From: Opisthorchis felineus
Lineage: Eukaryota > Platyhelminthes > Trematoda > Opisthorchiida > Opisthorchiidae
DNA: 64,000 bases
Direction of reading: 5' to 3'
Assembly: GCA_004794785.1 (NCBI GenBank)
Contig: SJOL01006390.1
Coordinates: 295,340 to 359,339, forward strand
Numbering within the stretch: position 1 is the stretch's first letter; each line of letters starts with the position of its first letter. Positions 38,066 to 48,928 of this stretch are shown here, piece after piece. The position numbers were made by a program, and so were the translations under genes. The notes under the pieces were generated by a model. That model saw only the letters and a list, made by a program, of their open reading frames with translations. It made no database searches and was not told where the DNA came from.

Positions 38066-38140
38066 ATCCTGATGAGCTTGGCTGGGTTCCAGGTGAGTCT
38101 CTCGCAAAATCAAATTTGTTTGCAAATGAGTGTATTACGC
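38066..38140 (+). repeat. Segment B unit fragment, copy near the LTR element
   Basis: GCTGGGTTCCAGGTGAGTC, TCTCGCAAAATCAAATT and GCAAATGAGTGTATTA match 16550-16612 closely. The unit start and the ribozyme half are missing. It lies 134 bases after segment A copy 2. Confidence 0.75.
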
Positions 38141-38526
38141 TTATTAAACTTTGTTCACCAATTGTCTTCTGACGCTGGTATCGATTTGGTGATCATAAAC
38201 ATTTTGACTATGCGTTAACTCAAGAGATGTTGTATGGGTAGAATCCACGAATATCGTTTTGTTTCTTTCATTTATTTGCACTCTGATGGAATTGCCTAAA
38301 ATCTTCCAAAAGCATTCAGATGCGCTATCCAAAAATTACTCTCAAGCGCTGTATGAATCACTTATAGCTGCTAATCTTCTACTGCACTCTAAGAAGGCAG
38401 TGCACACCTCGACCACTGGCGGTCCTGTTCAACTGTGTAGAAGTCGAAATTTGAGGCCAATTTCCCTGTGTATGCAACCTGCAAAAGTCGAGTTCTGTCA
38501 GGAAATGACATGCGGCCGTCTACCAG

Positions 38527-38836
38527 TGTAACGGTGGGTACTACTGATGACGCATGCGAGTAGTATGTGTGTTCTCGTAACTTCGCCTTGATCTGATGGA
38601 CGGTGGGATTCATTACGGAATTTGTGGAACTACTTTACAGTTTTTGCTTGCAGTTGTGCGATAGTCAATGAATATCCAGGAGAGTTCAAGAAGACGCGTT
38701 CGAGAAGAAGATGCATATTCCGTTTTTTAAAAACAACATGCAAATGAGAGTTTAACCTTCCTGTCCAATAGTCTGTAACCGTTTAGTTGGCGTTTTCTAA
38801 TAAAGAACTCCGCAGCGAAGCGTCTCCATGCTTATA
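38527..38836 (+). repeat. 5' LTR (310 bp)
   Basis: Starts TGTAACGGTGGG and ends CTTATA, pairing imperfectly as TGTAA...TTATA instead of the usual TG...CA. AATAAA at 38799-38804 is the expected polyadenylation signal. It matches 42737-43045 with about eight substitutions and one fewer T in the T-run near 38732. Confidence 0.95.
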
Positions 38837-38838
38837 TT

Positions 38839-38856
38839 TGGTGCCGTGACCAGGAT
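38839..38856 (+). promoter_or_regulatory. Putative tRNA primer-binding site
   Basis: TGGTGCCGTGACCAGG lies two bases after the 5' LTR and begins with the TGG that pairs with a tRNA 3' CCA end. The tRNA identity cannot be settled without a tRNA set from this genome. Confidence 0.7.
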
Positions 38857-38860
38857 AAGA

Positions 38861-41800
38861 ATGAGAATCCCGTGGCCACAACCTTTCGAGGATGGGGATG
38901 TGCGGACCTTCCTGGAGGACTTCGAGGATGTTGCGGAGGCGGCAGGACTGGAGACCGACAGGGGTAAGTTGGCGGCACTGAAGACCCTCCTCAGAGGCCG
39001 GGCGAAGGCGGCCCTGGATGCGGCCAGAAGAGGCCCTCGGAAGATGGACTGGGCCGCCGCGAAGGAATCTCTTGCAGCGGAGTTCGACACGCCGGCCGAC
39101 CGCCAGGAGGCTATGAGGCGGTTCAAGACGGCCAGCATGGGACCTGGATGTGACCCGACCGTGTTCTTCGCCAGCCTGCAGCAGTTGTTGGATCGGGCCT
39201 TGCCGGAACTGGACGGAGTATCGCGCCAGCAGTTGCTGTCCGAACAGTTCGTCGAGGGAGTCCACCCTGCGCTTCGTGCCCAGTTGCGGTTGGCAAGAGC
39301 AACTGGCCAGTTGAGTGTGGAGCACCTGGTGCATCTGGCACGGGAATTGGCCGAGGCGCCACTGGCCACGTTGCAGTCGCAGGAGAACAGGGATGAGTCA
39401 ACAGTGGAGGACCTGAAGAACAAAGTGGATCAACTTGCCGGACAGCTTGCAGCAATCAAGACGGAATCTCGGAGGCACGCTCGAATGAGCCGATGCTACA
39501 GGTGTGGCATGCATGGCCACTGGAAGAATCAATGCCCTCATACCCGACCACCTGTACATAATAAAACTTTGGACTACTCCTCTTTTCCCGGGTGGGTTGC
39601 GATCAGTGCAGTCACACAGGCTACCATACAGGCCGTTGTCGAGATAGACGGGAAGAAGGAGCTGTGTCTGATTGATACGGGAGCAGGGGTATCGCTGAGA
39701 CGGAGAGGGAACGAAGCTGTATGCAAACCGTGCGCGCTAGCCGTAAGAGCAGTGGGTGGATACCAACTGAAAATTGACGGATTGTCAATGCACTCAATGC
39801 GCCTAGGCGACAGGTCCGTGCAGCACGAGTTCCTTATCAGCCCAGATATTGAGCAGACAATTTTGGGAGCAGATTTTCTCAGGGGCACAGAATCCGTGGT
39901 TGATCTCAAGCGGGGAAAACTGGTGACCAAGTATGGCGCAGTCAAGCTTGAAGGTTACCCAAGCACTGCCGTGAACGAGCTGCATGTCCGAAAGCTTCCG
40001 TCCTGTAACATGCCGTCAGTACAATCCGTGGTCGAGGAATACTCCGAATTGTTCACAGGCGAAGAGGATCCGTTTGGCTTCTGCTCGTGGATTGAACACG
40101 AAATTCCGCTCTCGTCTGAATGCTTTCGACCTTACGGACCCCGTCCGCTGCCGCTCCATCTACGGGAGGAGGTCCATAAGCAAGTGCAGGAGATGTTGAA
40201 AAATGGCATAATTGAGGAGGCCAACAGTGCATACAACTCCCCGGTTGTGCTTGTAAAGAAGGCAAATGGAAAGTATCGGTTCTGCGTGGATTTTCGGCGT
40301 TTGAACGAACTGACCGTAAATCGGGTTGTAGCTGTCCCTTCGGTGGCGGATATTTTCGATTCCCTCCAGCATTCCCGATATTTCACGGTGTTCGACTTGC
40401 GTTCCGGATATTGGCAACTATCTATCAAGGCGGAGGACCGGGAGAAAACGGCGTTCACCGTTGGGGACACCCAATATCAATTTAGACGGATGCCGTTTGG
40501 TTTGTCGGGAGCACCATTCACATTCCGGCGCTTGATGCTTCGTTTAACGAAGGGTCTACAGAATGTTGCCGTGTACGGGGATGATATCGTTGTGTACAGC
40601 AATTCGGAACCAGAGCACGCAGTTCATTTGAAGGCCGTATTGAAGCGTATCCGGGAGGCGGGCCTGCGGATAAATGAAGCCAAGACACAGCTCGCTCGGA
40701 GTTCAGTGACACTGCTGGGGCATAAAGTGGGTCACGGAGAGGTTAGCCCACTGCCAGAAAAACTGGCAAAGATCGAGGACTGTGCTGTTCCCAATTCCAA
40801 GCGATCCCTACGGCAGTTTCTTGGGCGAGCAGCATACTACAGCCGGTTTGTCCAAGATTTCAACACGATTGCTGCTCCACTGTACGACTTGCTTGGGCAA
40901 AATCGGAAGTTCGAATGGACCAGGGAAGCACACGAGGCTTTCGAACGTGTCAAAGCGCGCATGCTGGATCAGCAACTGACCCTCAAACTGCCCAGGGTCG
41001 GAGAGATGTTTACTGTTGCAACGGACGCTAGCGACCGCGGTATCGGCGCTGTCCTGAAGCAGAGGCATGGAGTTATCGAATATGCCAGTCGCGTCCTGAC
41101 TAACGCTGAGCAGAAGTACTCGACTATTGAGAAAGAATGTTTAGCGATCGTCTGGGCCCTGGATAAGTGGAGGCCATACCTGCTTGGACAAAGATTTCAT
41201 GTCGAGACTGATCACAAACCCCTGGAGTGGATCAGGACCACCAGAGATCCTCGCGGAAAGCTCGCGCGCTGGGCACTCCGGTTGCAAGAGTACGACTTTA
41301 CGATCCGGCACGTGCCAGGGAAGGAGAATCACCTGGCTGATTGGCTGTCAAGACCAGAGGCTGAAGATGAGGCCCCCAGGATCATGATCGGTGCCAATAG
41401 CCTCGTCGTCGAACTGGATCCCGGGAGGTTGGTGCAACTCCAACGGCAGGATCCTGTGTTACGGAAGGTTGCAGCCTCCTTGTTGGATGGACGGAATATT
41501 GAGAACGGAGACGGAGACAAGGAATTGCAAATGTTCCAGAGTCACTTTGATAGATTGAGTCTGAGTGAGGCTGGCATAATTTCTTGGAACGACACTGATT
41601 CTGATGTTGTGCTGCCCGTAATACCTCGCGTCTTGAGAAGGAAGCTGATCGTCGAATGCCACGAAATGGCACACACAGGGTGCACCAAGACATACGACTT
41701 ACTTCGGCAGAGGGCCTACTGGCCCGGGATGAGAAGTGAGGTGATGGATTATGTGGTGTCCTGTAAGCGGTGCCAACTGATGAAAGGGGATACGACAGGG

Positions 41801-42724
41801 GTAACCAATCCCATGGAACCCATTCCTGTATCAGAAATCGGCGAGTTATGGTCTGTGGACGTCATGGGCCCCTTTCCGGTGACAACCAGTGGAAATCAGT
41901 ATATCGTGGTGATGACAGAACACCTGTCGCGGTGGGTCGAGGCGGCAGCCGTGCCAAACCAACGGGCGACGACAATCAGCGGAGTGGTAATGCGTCACAT
42001 CGTGGCCAACCACGGGGTGCCAAAAATGATTCTAACGGATCAAGGGCCTTGCTTCGAGAGCGAAGAGTTTAGGAGTTGCTTGCAGAAGCTGGGCATCAGA
42101 CGGCTGAGGACGGCACCATATCACCCGCAAACAAATGGTCTTACAGAACGCAATAACCGAACGATCAAGGAGTGGCTAGCGGCCAAAGGAGGTGATTGGG
42201 AAGTGAACCTGCCGATGGTGTTGCTCGCTCATCGGGCTTCCATACAGCCAACCACAGGCAAGTCCCCGTTCATGCTGATGTACGGTCGACATCCGCGCCT
42301 TCCAGTTGATCAGGAAATTGGGTTATGGCCGGCAACACACTTGTCTCCAGAGGAGCTAGGAGAGGAAAGGAGGAAAGCTCGAGAAAACTTGTCCGCCGCT
42401 CAGGAAAGGACTAGACAGAAAACGGCAAGTAGAAAGGCACGACCATTCCCCATAGGCGCGAAGGTTAAGTGGAAGGATCATCAGAATCCTGGAAGGAGTG
42501 GACTGGGATCGCGGAAGCTGGGCAGCCGATGGCAAGGTCCGTTTGTCGTTACCGACCGCCGGGGGAACGTCTATACAATTCAAGACGGTCGGGGATCGAA
42601 AAGAGTAAATGGGACTCAGCTTCGGAAGTGGCATGATACACCCGAAGAGTTGCCGAACAGACCAGCTGCCGGAGCCGACCCAACGGAGGTAAATGGAAAT
42701 CAGTGGCATGCAAGCAACCTTTAA
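38861..42724 (+). CDS. Ty3/gypsy Gag-Pol polyprotein, single intact frame
   Basis: A 1287-residue fused polyprotein from the ATG at 38861; the upstream in-frame ATG at 38828 lies inside the LTR and before the primer site, so it is not chosen. Gag occupies about 1-225 and ends in a CCHC knuckle (Cys212 to Cys225, C-x2-C-x4-H-x4-C). Aspartic protease: DTGA at 272-275. Reverse transcriptase: FDLRSGYWQL and catalytic YGDD at 572-575. RNase H: DAS at 722 with a TDHKPL motif. Integrase: HHCC finger (His934, His938, Cys968, Cys971) and catalytic Asp1000, Asp1060, Glu1096 with D-x59-D-x35-E spacing, then a WQGPF (GPY/F) module. No chromodomain is seen, and there is no stop or frameshift between gag and pol. 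Expressing both from one frame is unusual for gypsy elements and implies processing from one precursor. GC content and codon use are visibly richer than the flanks. Confidence 0.96.
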   Translation: MRIPWPQPFEDGDVRTFLEDFEDVAEAAGLETDRGKLAALKTLLRGRAKAALDAARRGPRKMDWAAAKESLAAEFDTPADRQEAMRRFKTASMGPGCDPTVFFASLQQLLDRALPELDGVSRQQLLSEQFVEGVHPALRAQLRLARATGQLSVEHLVHLARELAEAPLATLQSQENRDESTVEDLKNKVDQLAGQLAAIKTESRRHARMSRCYRCGMHGHWKNQCPHTRPPVHNKTLDYSSFPGWVAISAVTQATIQAVVEIDGKKELCLIDTGAGVSLRRRGNEAVCKPCALAVRAVGGYQLKIDGLSMHSMRLGDRSVQHEFLISPDIEQTILGADFLRGTESVVDLKRGKLVTKYGAVKLEGYPSTAVNELHVRKLPSCNMPSVQSVVEEYSELFTGEEDPFGFCSWIEHEIPLSSECFRPYGPRPLPLHLREEVHKQVQEMLKNGIIEEANSAYNSPVVLVKKANGKYRFCVDFRRLNELTVNRVVAVPSVADIFDSLQHSRYFTVFDLRSGYWQLSIKAEDREKTAFTVGDTQYQFRRMPFGLSGAPFTFRRLMLRLTKGLQNVAVYGDDIVVYSNSEPEHAVHLKAVLKRIREAGLRINEAKTQLARSSVTLLGHKVGHGEVSPLPEKLAKIEDCAVPNSKRSLRQFLGRAAYYSRFVQDFNTIAAPLYDLLGQNRKFEWTREAHEAFERVKARMLDQQLTLKLPRVGEMFTVATDASDRGIGAVLKQRHGVIEYASRVLTNAEQKYSTIEKECLAIVWALDKWRPYLLGQRFHVETDHKPLEWIRTTRDPRGKLARWALRLQEYDFTIRHVPGKENHLADWLSRPEAEDEAPRIMIGANSLVVELDPGRLVQLQRQDPVLRKVAASLLDGRNIENGDGDKELQMFQSHFDRLSLSEAGIISWNDTDSDVVLPVIPRVLRRKLIVECHEMAHTGCTKTYDLLRQRAYWPGMRSEVMDYVVSCKRCQLMKGDTTGVTNPMEPIPVSEIGELWSVDVMGPFPVTTSGNQYIVVMTEHLSRWVEAAAVPNQRATTISGVVMRHIVANHGVPKMILTDQGPCFESEEFRSCLQKLGIRRLRTAPYHPQTNGLTERNNRTIKEWLAAKGGDWEVNLPMVLLAHRASIQPTTGKSPFMLMYGRHPRLPVDQEIGLWPATHLSPEELGEERRKARENLSAAQERTRQKTASRKARPFPIGAKVKWKDHQNPGRSGLGSRKLGSRWQGPFVVTDRRGNVYTIQDGRGSKRVNGTQLRKWHDTPEELPNRPAAGADPTEVNGNQWHASNL

Positions 42725-42735
42725 AGGGTGAAGGT
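42723..42735 (+). promoter_or_regulatory. Polypurine tract
   Basis: AAAGGGTGAAGG immediately precedes the 3' LTR, as expected for plus-strand priming; one T interrupts it. Confidence 0.6.
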
Positions 42736-42736
42736 G

Positions 42737-43045
42737 TGTAACGGTGGGTACTACTGATGACGCATGCGAGTAGTATGTGTGTTCTCGTAACTTCGCCTTG
42801 ATCTAATGGAAGGTGGGATTTATTACGGAATTTGTGGAACTACTTTACAGTTTTTGCTTGCAATTGTGCGATAGTCAATGAATATCCAGGAGAGTTCAAG
42901 AAGACGCGTTCGAGAAGAAGATGGATATTCCGTTTTTAAAAACAACATGCAAATGAGAGTTTAACCTTCCTGTCCAATAGTCTGTAACCGTTTAGTTGGC
43001 GTTTTCTAATAAAGAACTCCGCAGCGAAGCGTTTCCCTCCTTATA
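42737..43045 (+). repeat. 3' LTR (309 bp)
   Basis: Direct copy of 38527-38836. AATAAA at 43008-43013 would end the element transcript. Followed by the CCAG target duplication. Confidence 0.95.
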
Positions 43046-43049
43046 CCAG

Positions 43050-46000
43050 TATGGTAACACAGGAAGTTTGGCATAAAGGATTGGCTGTGGCTGCCCTGAA
43101 GGTGTTTCTCCGATGGCAGATACGTATTGTATAAAACTTTAACCAAATAAATTAGCCCCGTGAGCACGAGTCTAGCATTATGCCAACGCGTTTCAGCTAA
43201 CGACTGTGTTGGTTTAATTAAGCGAACCTTCTTATCCCCTGTGCGCGCGAATTCGGTACGTCCCATGCGATCAGCTTACCCTTCCTTCCTTTCGTAACTT
43301 ACTCATACTGATGAGGTTCACAATAAATTCTCGTGTCTCTTCCATTCGACCCTCCTCCATCTCCGTTGCTTGTCGCCTCATATATAGCTGTGCCAACTTT
43401 TGGACAGATCATCGCTAGCTTCGCTAAACTCGTGAGTCTGGGTCACAGAGAGCTTTTAGATCTTACCGAGCTTCCAACCCATTTACGCCACAAAGGTCGA
43501 ATTTATTTGGATGCTTTGGGTTGACTGTTGCAAAGAGAGAGGGATCAAACATAGCATGTAGGCGATGAAATTTGTGACGCACAGACCGGTGCTGTGTTCA
43601 GCGCAGAGTCTGCAGAAACCAAATACACAGATCGGAACTCAAATTGTTCCTACAAAACCTAGGGATTTTGTGAAGTGCGTTGTGGACCCTGTTGCTTCTC
43701 GTCGTGAGGAGGTAAACGGTGGTTGCGCAACCGTTGTTGGTGCAATTGAAGTCCACGCAGACAAGGGAGTGATCTGCGTTGGCGAATTGCTCCGAGTTGG
43801 TCAGCAACGGGGACCACTGAGACCACGGTGTTTTGCACATTACACATGTATTTTCGTAACCCCTATAAAGGAGTCTCACATCACGCCGTTTCCTTTTTAA
43901 ACGCTCTCGGAATAAACCGAAGCAGGAACGCAGTGTAGTTTGCCTGAAATTACAGTAACGCATCATCCACGATTCTTTGTTCATTCCCACTAGTACGAAT
44001 TACACTTCTTTAGGACAGTCTGTGAATCACAACTCACAGATGAACCACATTTCGGCTGGTTTCATAATTGACGATAAACATAATTCAATAAGATTCTTTA
44101 ACTTGTCCCACTTTTCCAGAATACTGTTGATGTTGCCAGACGTAACCGAATTTCTATCCACTCCGAATGCACAGCTGTGCAGAAAAGACCGGAGTTGTGC
44201 GTTATCGTTATCGGTAGTGCTGGTGACAGGGATGTCCAGCGGACTGTCGGCCTCTGACGCACCACCCAAGGACTCCAGAAAATGTACGACTTCATTGGCG
44301 GCTGATTTTGATGAGCCCACACCGGAACACCTCCTAGTGGTTCTCTTTTTTGGCGAGCCATTTCATGGAATGTAGACGCGTTGACCTTTAGGTACGGAGC
44401 TCGCTAAACGCCGTTTTTGTCCCTTTGTGGTGGCCAGGATAGCTTTTTCTGGGAATGAATGTTGTGCAGAACGCTCATTCGGCTGCCCACGCTCACTACA
44501 TCGATCTTCACTGGCAGCCGCAGTAACAAACTTCAAGTAGCCAATCCCTGAGCCATCACGAAGTGCGTCGTTTTGGTAATAAGCATTGTTGGAGATAGGT
44601 AGATATAACCACCGCGGAGGTTATTTGGCTAGGAAACGGAGTTTCATGGAAGAAAAGACCCTTGTGCACAGAACTTATTTGGATGTGGGGAATCTTATTC
44701 TTGTGACTTTTGTGTACCTCATCATGAACGGTATATCGTCTAACATCTTCTGGGTATTCTGGTTGACACACAAGGAAACTGCTCATCCGCTTTTTAGTTT
44801 TCCAAAGATCCAAACATTTCTCGATTTCGTGGGAAGCCAGTTTGGTGGCGTTTAATACAACTGCTACAATAAATGCTGCAAACTTTTGCAAACTTCTACC
44901 ATGAAACTGGGACAAAAAGCTATTTACCTCAAAGAATTAGCATTTTCTTCCATCAGGTAACTGGCTTTTGACAACGGGTATTGGATATTTCCACAGCTGA
45001 CATTGTCTAACCGCTACATGGTTAGATTCCATGACCTTCGAAGTAGCCATTTCTGGTGGTATTTTGAAAACCAAAAAGGTAACCTACAATCCGCGGTCAT
45101 GTGAGACTCCATCACTTTGCAGCGGCTACGCGCAGCTGCTACGTTAATCAAGAAGTGCTGACAACAAAGATATTGTAGGACATTATCAGTGCAAAACATC
45201 ATTATTTTTGTCTTATTATGACAAAAATGGGTTTGTTCCTTGATTGTTGGGAGGCGTTCCAACCATTACGTGGCCGACTGAGTAAGACTTCCCAATCACT
45301 TGCGGTTTCATTTCAGAGGCCTTGTCAGCCCAAAACCAAGCCACCTTGTAGAAGAGATGCGATACGGAAAGAAAATCCCTTGTTTCTAATGTGGTCTGTC
45401 TGCTTAAGCCTGGGGCAATTTTTTCCGGAAGGTCAGAATTGGGCCCAAATTGGTACTCGTGCAACATCAACAAGAATACGTGCACTCCAGCAGTTATTAA
45501 TGCCTCTGCTCTTGCCGGAAAAACTCGTTGCACAGCCTGACATAAAAAAGCAAATATCCGCACTAAGCTCACAATCAGCCGCGTTCTTTGGATTCAGTGA
45601 TGAGCAATCCCAATTAGCACGCGTCCTTGCCCGGGTGCAGAACCTTCTACACCGTTGACGAGCTTTTAATACGACAGAAATCCATATATTCAGGAGACAT
45701 AATGAGTTAAACTTCTTTTTTTGCTGTATACCTACGAACTGAAAAACACAAGGCGGATTTTGACAGGCTGCGCTCCTCTAAGATTACCAACGAACCGTAA
45801 CAAGTGCGGGCAAAACGGGGTGTCCGTCGAGTGTCAGACAAAAAACTCGGTGTAATTCTTGCCCGATTCAGTGGCATTTCGAATTTACGGGATTAAACGT
45901 TGATCAGACATACCGACTGTTTAACTCTTTATCTGCACCAGCTAACTCCAAATCAAGAATGCTATGGCGAAAACAAGACAGACTCCCCATGTCTAAGTAG

Positions 46001-46886
46001 AAGGCACAATTACAAATGCTCATGTTTAATTAGGGCACTCAATGATGGATTGTTGTTATTTTAAAAGAGCGTAAACGCACAGGACTTAATGACCCTGGAG
46101 AAAGCGGACGAGGAATTATTCTCTCAGAACAAGTACACAGTGCCCTCGAGTTCGAGGCATTTGGATCCCAACAGGGTGCTCCGGCTCTTTGACGATGCAT
46201 TCGAGGTCTCCACAACGTCACTCGTTGACAGGAGCGCTAGAGATTTTATATTAATCAACTATGTACCGAGTTCCAAAAGGACCATGCTCAAAAGTCTGGG
46301 AAACCTCTTCGTGATGCAGGCTTTACGGAAAATGAACACCACTCTCTTCAGGCGGAATGATTGTGCGGACAGGGGAGTAAATGGACCCCCGAGAATCTTG
46401 TCACTGTTTTAAACCACCATACGAAAAGACCTAGGGCGATCTCTAAATATTCAAAAAGCCCTTCAGGAAATCAAAGTAAACCGGAAGACTATACCTCACA
46501 GGCAGGAGAACTTGGAGGTGCCTGTTTATAGGTGAAACTCAAAACAAGCCTAGCGTCGGCGATAAAATATTTGAACACAAATATTTAGCGGACCCCATTG
46601 CAGTTGCAAATTTTTGTATTTTTAAATGCACAATGATCAAACTGATCTCAACTTTAGGCTGTCTTCTCTGGCCGGACACGCTAGTGTTTGCCGTCTTTCT
46701 CCAGCAGACCTGCCGTAATCCCACCAAGTAATCCTACGGCTAGACTTCATGGACTGGTATCGCATTATCTAACCATCCATCTTGGCTAAATTAAGCTCTC
46801 GCTTGCTGTGACCGTGTACCTACTTGTCGACTGACGCTCACTGAATGCCACGGGGCATCCCATTCACGGCCACGGCTAGCTCCTTG
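43050..46886. other. ORF-dense stretch without a recognised product
   Basis: Seven open frames of 107-146 codons lie here on both strands, more than elsewhere in the window. Minus 43598-43990 (130 codons) is Cys-rich (ENTCVMCK, VCVDFNCTNNGC). Minus 44027-44320 and 44556-44915 follow in the same direction. Plus 45218-45658 (146 codons) ends in a helical-looking FGFSDEQSQLARVLARVQNL and has a plausible upstream acceptor TTTCATTTCAG at 45302-45315. Plus 46089-46412 also reads like protein. None shows a domain I can name. They may be exons of an unknown gene or pieces of a decayed transposon; sense and antisense frames overlap, so they cannot all be real. Confidence 0.3.
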
Positions 46887-47190
46887 CGCTGTTATAATCA
46901 TGATGTTTGTTCCCAGCTGGTGGGTGGCATCCCGTAAGGCACGATTGATGTCAGTTGCGAAGGTCTGGCTATGGGTGGAAGCGGGGCAGTCAGAAAAAGG
47001 GCATTATACAGCACAGATAGGGTCCCACCAACACCAGCACGATTTAATAGCAGTGAACTCTGCGGACACCGAAACACAGTCTTTAGATTTTTCAGTTTTT
47101 TTCCAAGCCAGGGGCCCCTTGGCCGCACGATGCGGCGCTCAGTATTCGCACGATGGAACCGAATTTTTGAAGGCTACGACGTGTCCCTGA
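46887..47190 (-). mobile_element. Family X retroelement fragment, copy 1
   Basis: GTTTGTTCCCAGCTGGTGGG, GGCATCCCGTAAGGCACGAT and CAGTCAGAAAAAGGGCAT match the 3' end of family X as seen at 48.93 and 60.19 kb (GTTTATTCCCAAC, GTGGCAT, CAGTCAGAATAAGGGCAT). It is diverged and 5'-truncated, and the (ATT)n tail is nearly lost. Confidence 0.65.
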
Positions 47191-48109
47191 TGGACTAAAA
47201 CAGACAGGCAATTGAGTTATGAATATCAGTCCAAACTTTTGAGCCCCATTTAGGCATCCCGGGGCCCCAGAGATGCTAGCAAATTATTCCAACAGAGTTT
47301 TTTCGCCAGAGATATGATTGCTTAGTGGACAATGAAATTTGGTGAGCGGCGAAAATATGAACGTAGATTAAGGTGGTTTTTTAGTTTGAGCACATACGCA
47401 AATGAATGCAACATTTTGGCATAATAGTTTTATTCCACTCGCAAAGGTTTGACAGCCAAGAGCATCGTGCGGCGCCGCTCACTAGAAGCACACCCAAATT
47501 AATTTCGCCGAATCTATAGGGATTTCAAAGCTGCGACTTGTACGGGGAGTTGGTCTAATCCGTTTGCATCTTCCGGTGATATATTGCTCATAGAGTTTTG
47601 TTTAACTGAGCGGAAGTTCAAGGTCACGGAACATCACCGATTCGCATTTTGTTACCGGTTAACGAGGGACAAATCACGAAATTGCACGTTAGCATACTTT
47701 GGCGTTATTCGGTGTTTTTTAAGAATGAAATAGCATCTGCGGAATATAAAATACAAATTCCACCCAGCAGAATCGGCCATTGGCGTTTGTTTGATTTATA
47801 GTCCTCAGATTTAACAAATGCGATGATTTTGTTCAGCGAACTTTGTCACAACACATTTCCCTACGGAGCTCGGCTTCCATAAAGTAAAAAGTTGCTAGAC
47901 AACAGCACGAATTGTGCAGTGGAGAGGCGAGAGCTATCTCTGTGAGTGATTTCCCATCCTAGATATGCATAGCTAGCCTGTGGACAATGCAGCGTCAAAA
48001 GGTAACTGTGAGTAAATTTCCAGCATAATGTTATCATTTCTATTGGGAATATGACGCTCCATAGATGGAATACGTCACAAAGCGGCCACCATGATGACGG
48101 TAGCCGTTG
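47191..48109. other. No gene or repeat recognised
   Basis: AT-rich sequence with stops in all frames between the family X fragment and the start of the satellite array. Confidence 0.5.
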
Positions 48110-48928
48110 TCACTCACTTCGACTACTTATCGTAACCGCTAGGCCCGTGTCTATGTGCAAAGCTGATTATGAGGCCTGAACTATGAACGGTATGAACGCA
48201 TATGCAAGGTAACCTAATCCAATGGCCTACGACGGTCTTTCCTGCCCATAACTGTAGGCGACGCCACTTATCTTTGTTATCTATAGTAAACACCAAGCCA
48301 GTATCCAGGCGCGCCGGTAAAAATAAGGCCTCAACTATGCGTGATAGCCTAATCTGACAGCCTGTCATACTCATTACTGTACTCGGTGTCACCTTACCTG
48401 GCTACTTATCATACCTGCTAGGTCCGTGTCCATGTGCGGCGTTGATTGACCGGTAACCTAATCCAACCTAATCCGTCATACTCGTAACTGCACGCGTAGT
48501 CGCTTACCTTTGGTACTTTTGATAAACGCCGGGCCAGTATTTATGCGAACCGATGAATACGAGGCCTCAACAATGCGCACAAACCTATGCTAACGGCGAA
48601 CGACGAACTTCATACTCATAACTGTACGCGATATCGCCTACCTTAGCTATTTTTGAAACCAGTAGGCCAGTGCCAATGTTCCACACTGATTATTAGGACT
48701 CAACTACGCACGATGTCCTAATCCACCGGCCAAAGATGGCCCGACATACCCACAGCTGTGTGCGCTGTCACATATGTCGGCTACCTATAGTGAACACCAG
48801 GCCAGTATCTATTCGGGCCGATAAAACTGAGGCACCAACTATGCGTGATATCGTAATCTAACTGCCAACGACGGACGTCATACTCGTAACTGTAGTCAAT
48901 ATCGCCTACCTTGGCTACATATCGTAAT
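48110..48928. repeat. Degenerate ~133 bp satellite array, left part
   Basis: About six diverged tandem units. The recurring landmark TCATACTCATAACTG (with variants) appears near 48239, 48363, 48477, 48612, 48746 and 48879, spaced about 114-135 bases. Other landmarks repeat in each unit: CTACTTATCGTAA, GGCCAGTATCTATG, GAGGCCTCAACTATGCG and CCTAATCCAACGGCC. The array breaks at CATATCGTAA and resumes after the insertion at about 50359. Confidence 0.85.

Larger units (their letters stand above)
38527..43045 (+). mobile_element. Complete Ty3/gypsy LTR retrotransposon
   Basis: Two direct LTRs of 310 and 309 bp flank a primer-binding site, an uninterrupted gag-pol frame and a purine tract. CCAG occurs immediately before the 5' LTR (38523-38526) and after the 3' LTR (43046-43049). 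This is a 4 bp target-site duplication, extendable to TACCAG because the LTR ends in TA. Reading the LTR pair by eye gives eight substitutions and one 1-base indel in about 309 positions (roughly 2.6 %), so insertion is fairly recent. The order gag, protease, RT, RNase H, integrase is the Ty3/gypsy order. Nothing in the frame is visibly broken, so it may still be capable of movement. Confidence 0.95.

Noticed and set aside
38143..38526. Open frames overlapping the left LTR boundary
   Set aside because: They cross the insertion junction or are antisense shadows; the host sequence here has no recognisable gene.
38783..42709. Many antisense and alternate-frame ORFs inside the gypsy element
   Set aside because: All overlap the 1287-codon gag-pol frame whose motifs are unambiguous; they are shadows caused by its higher GC content.
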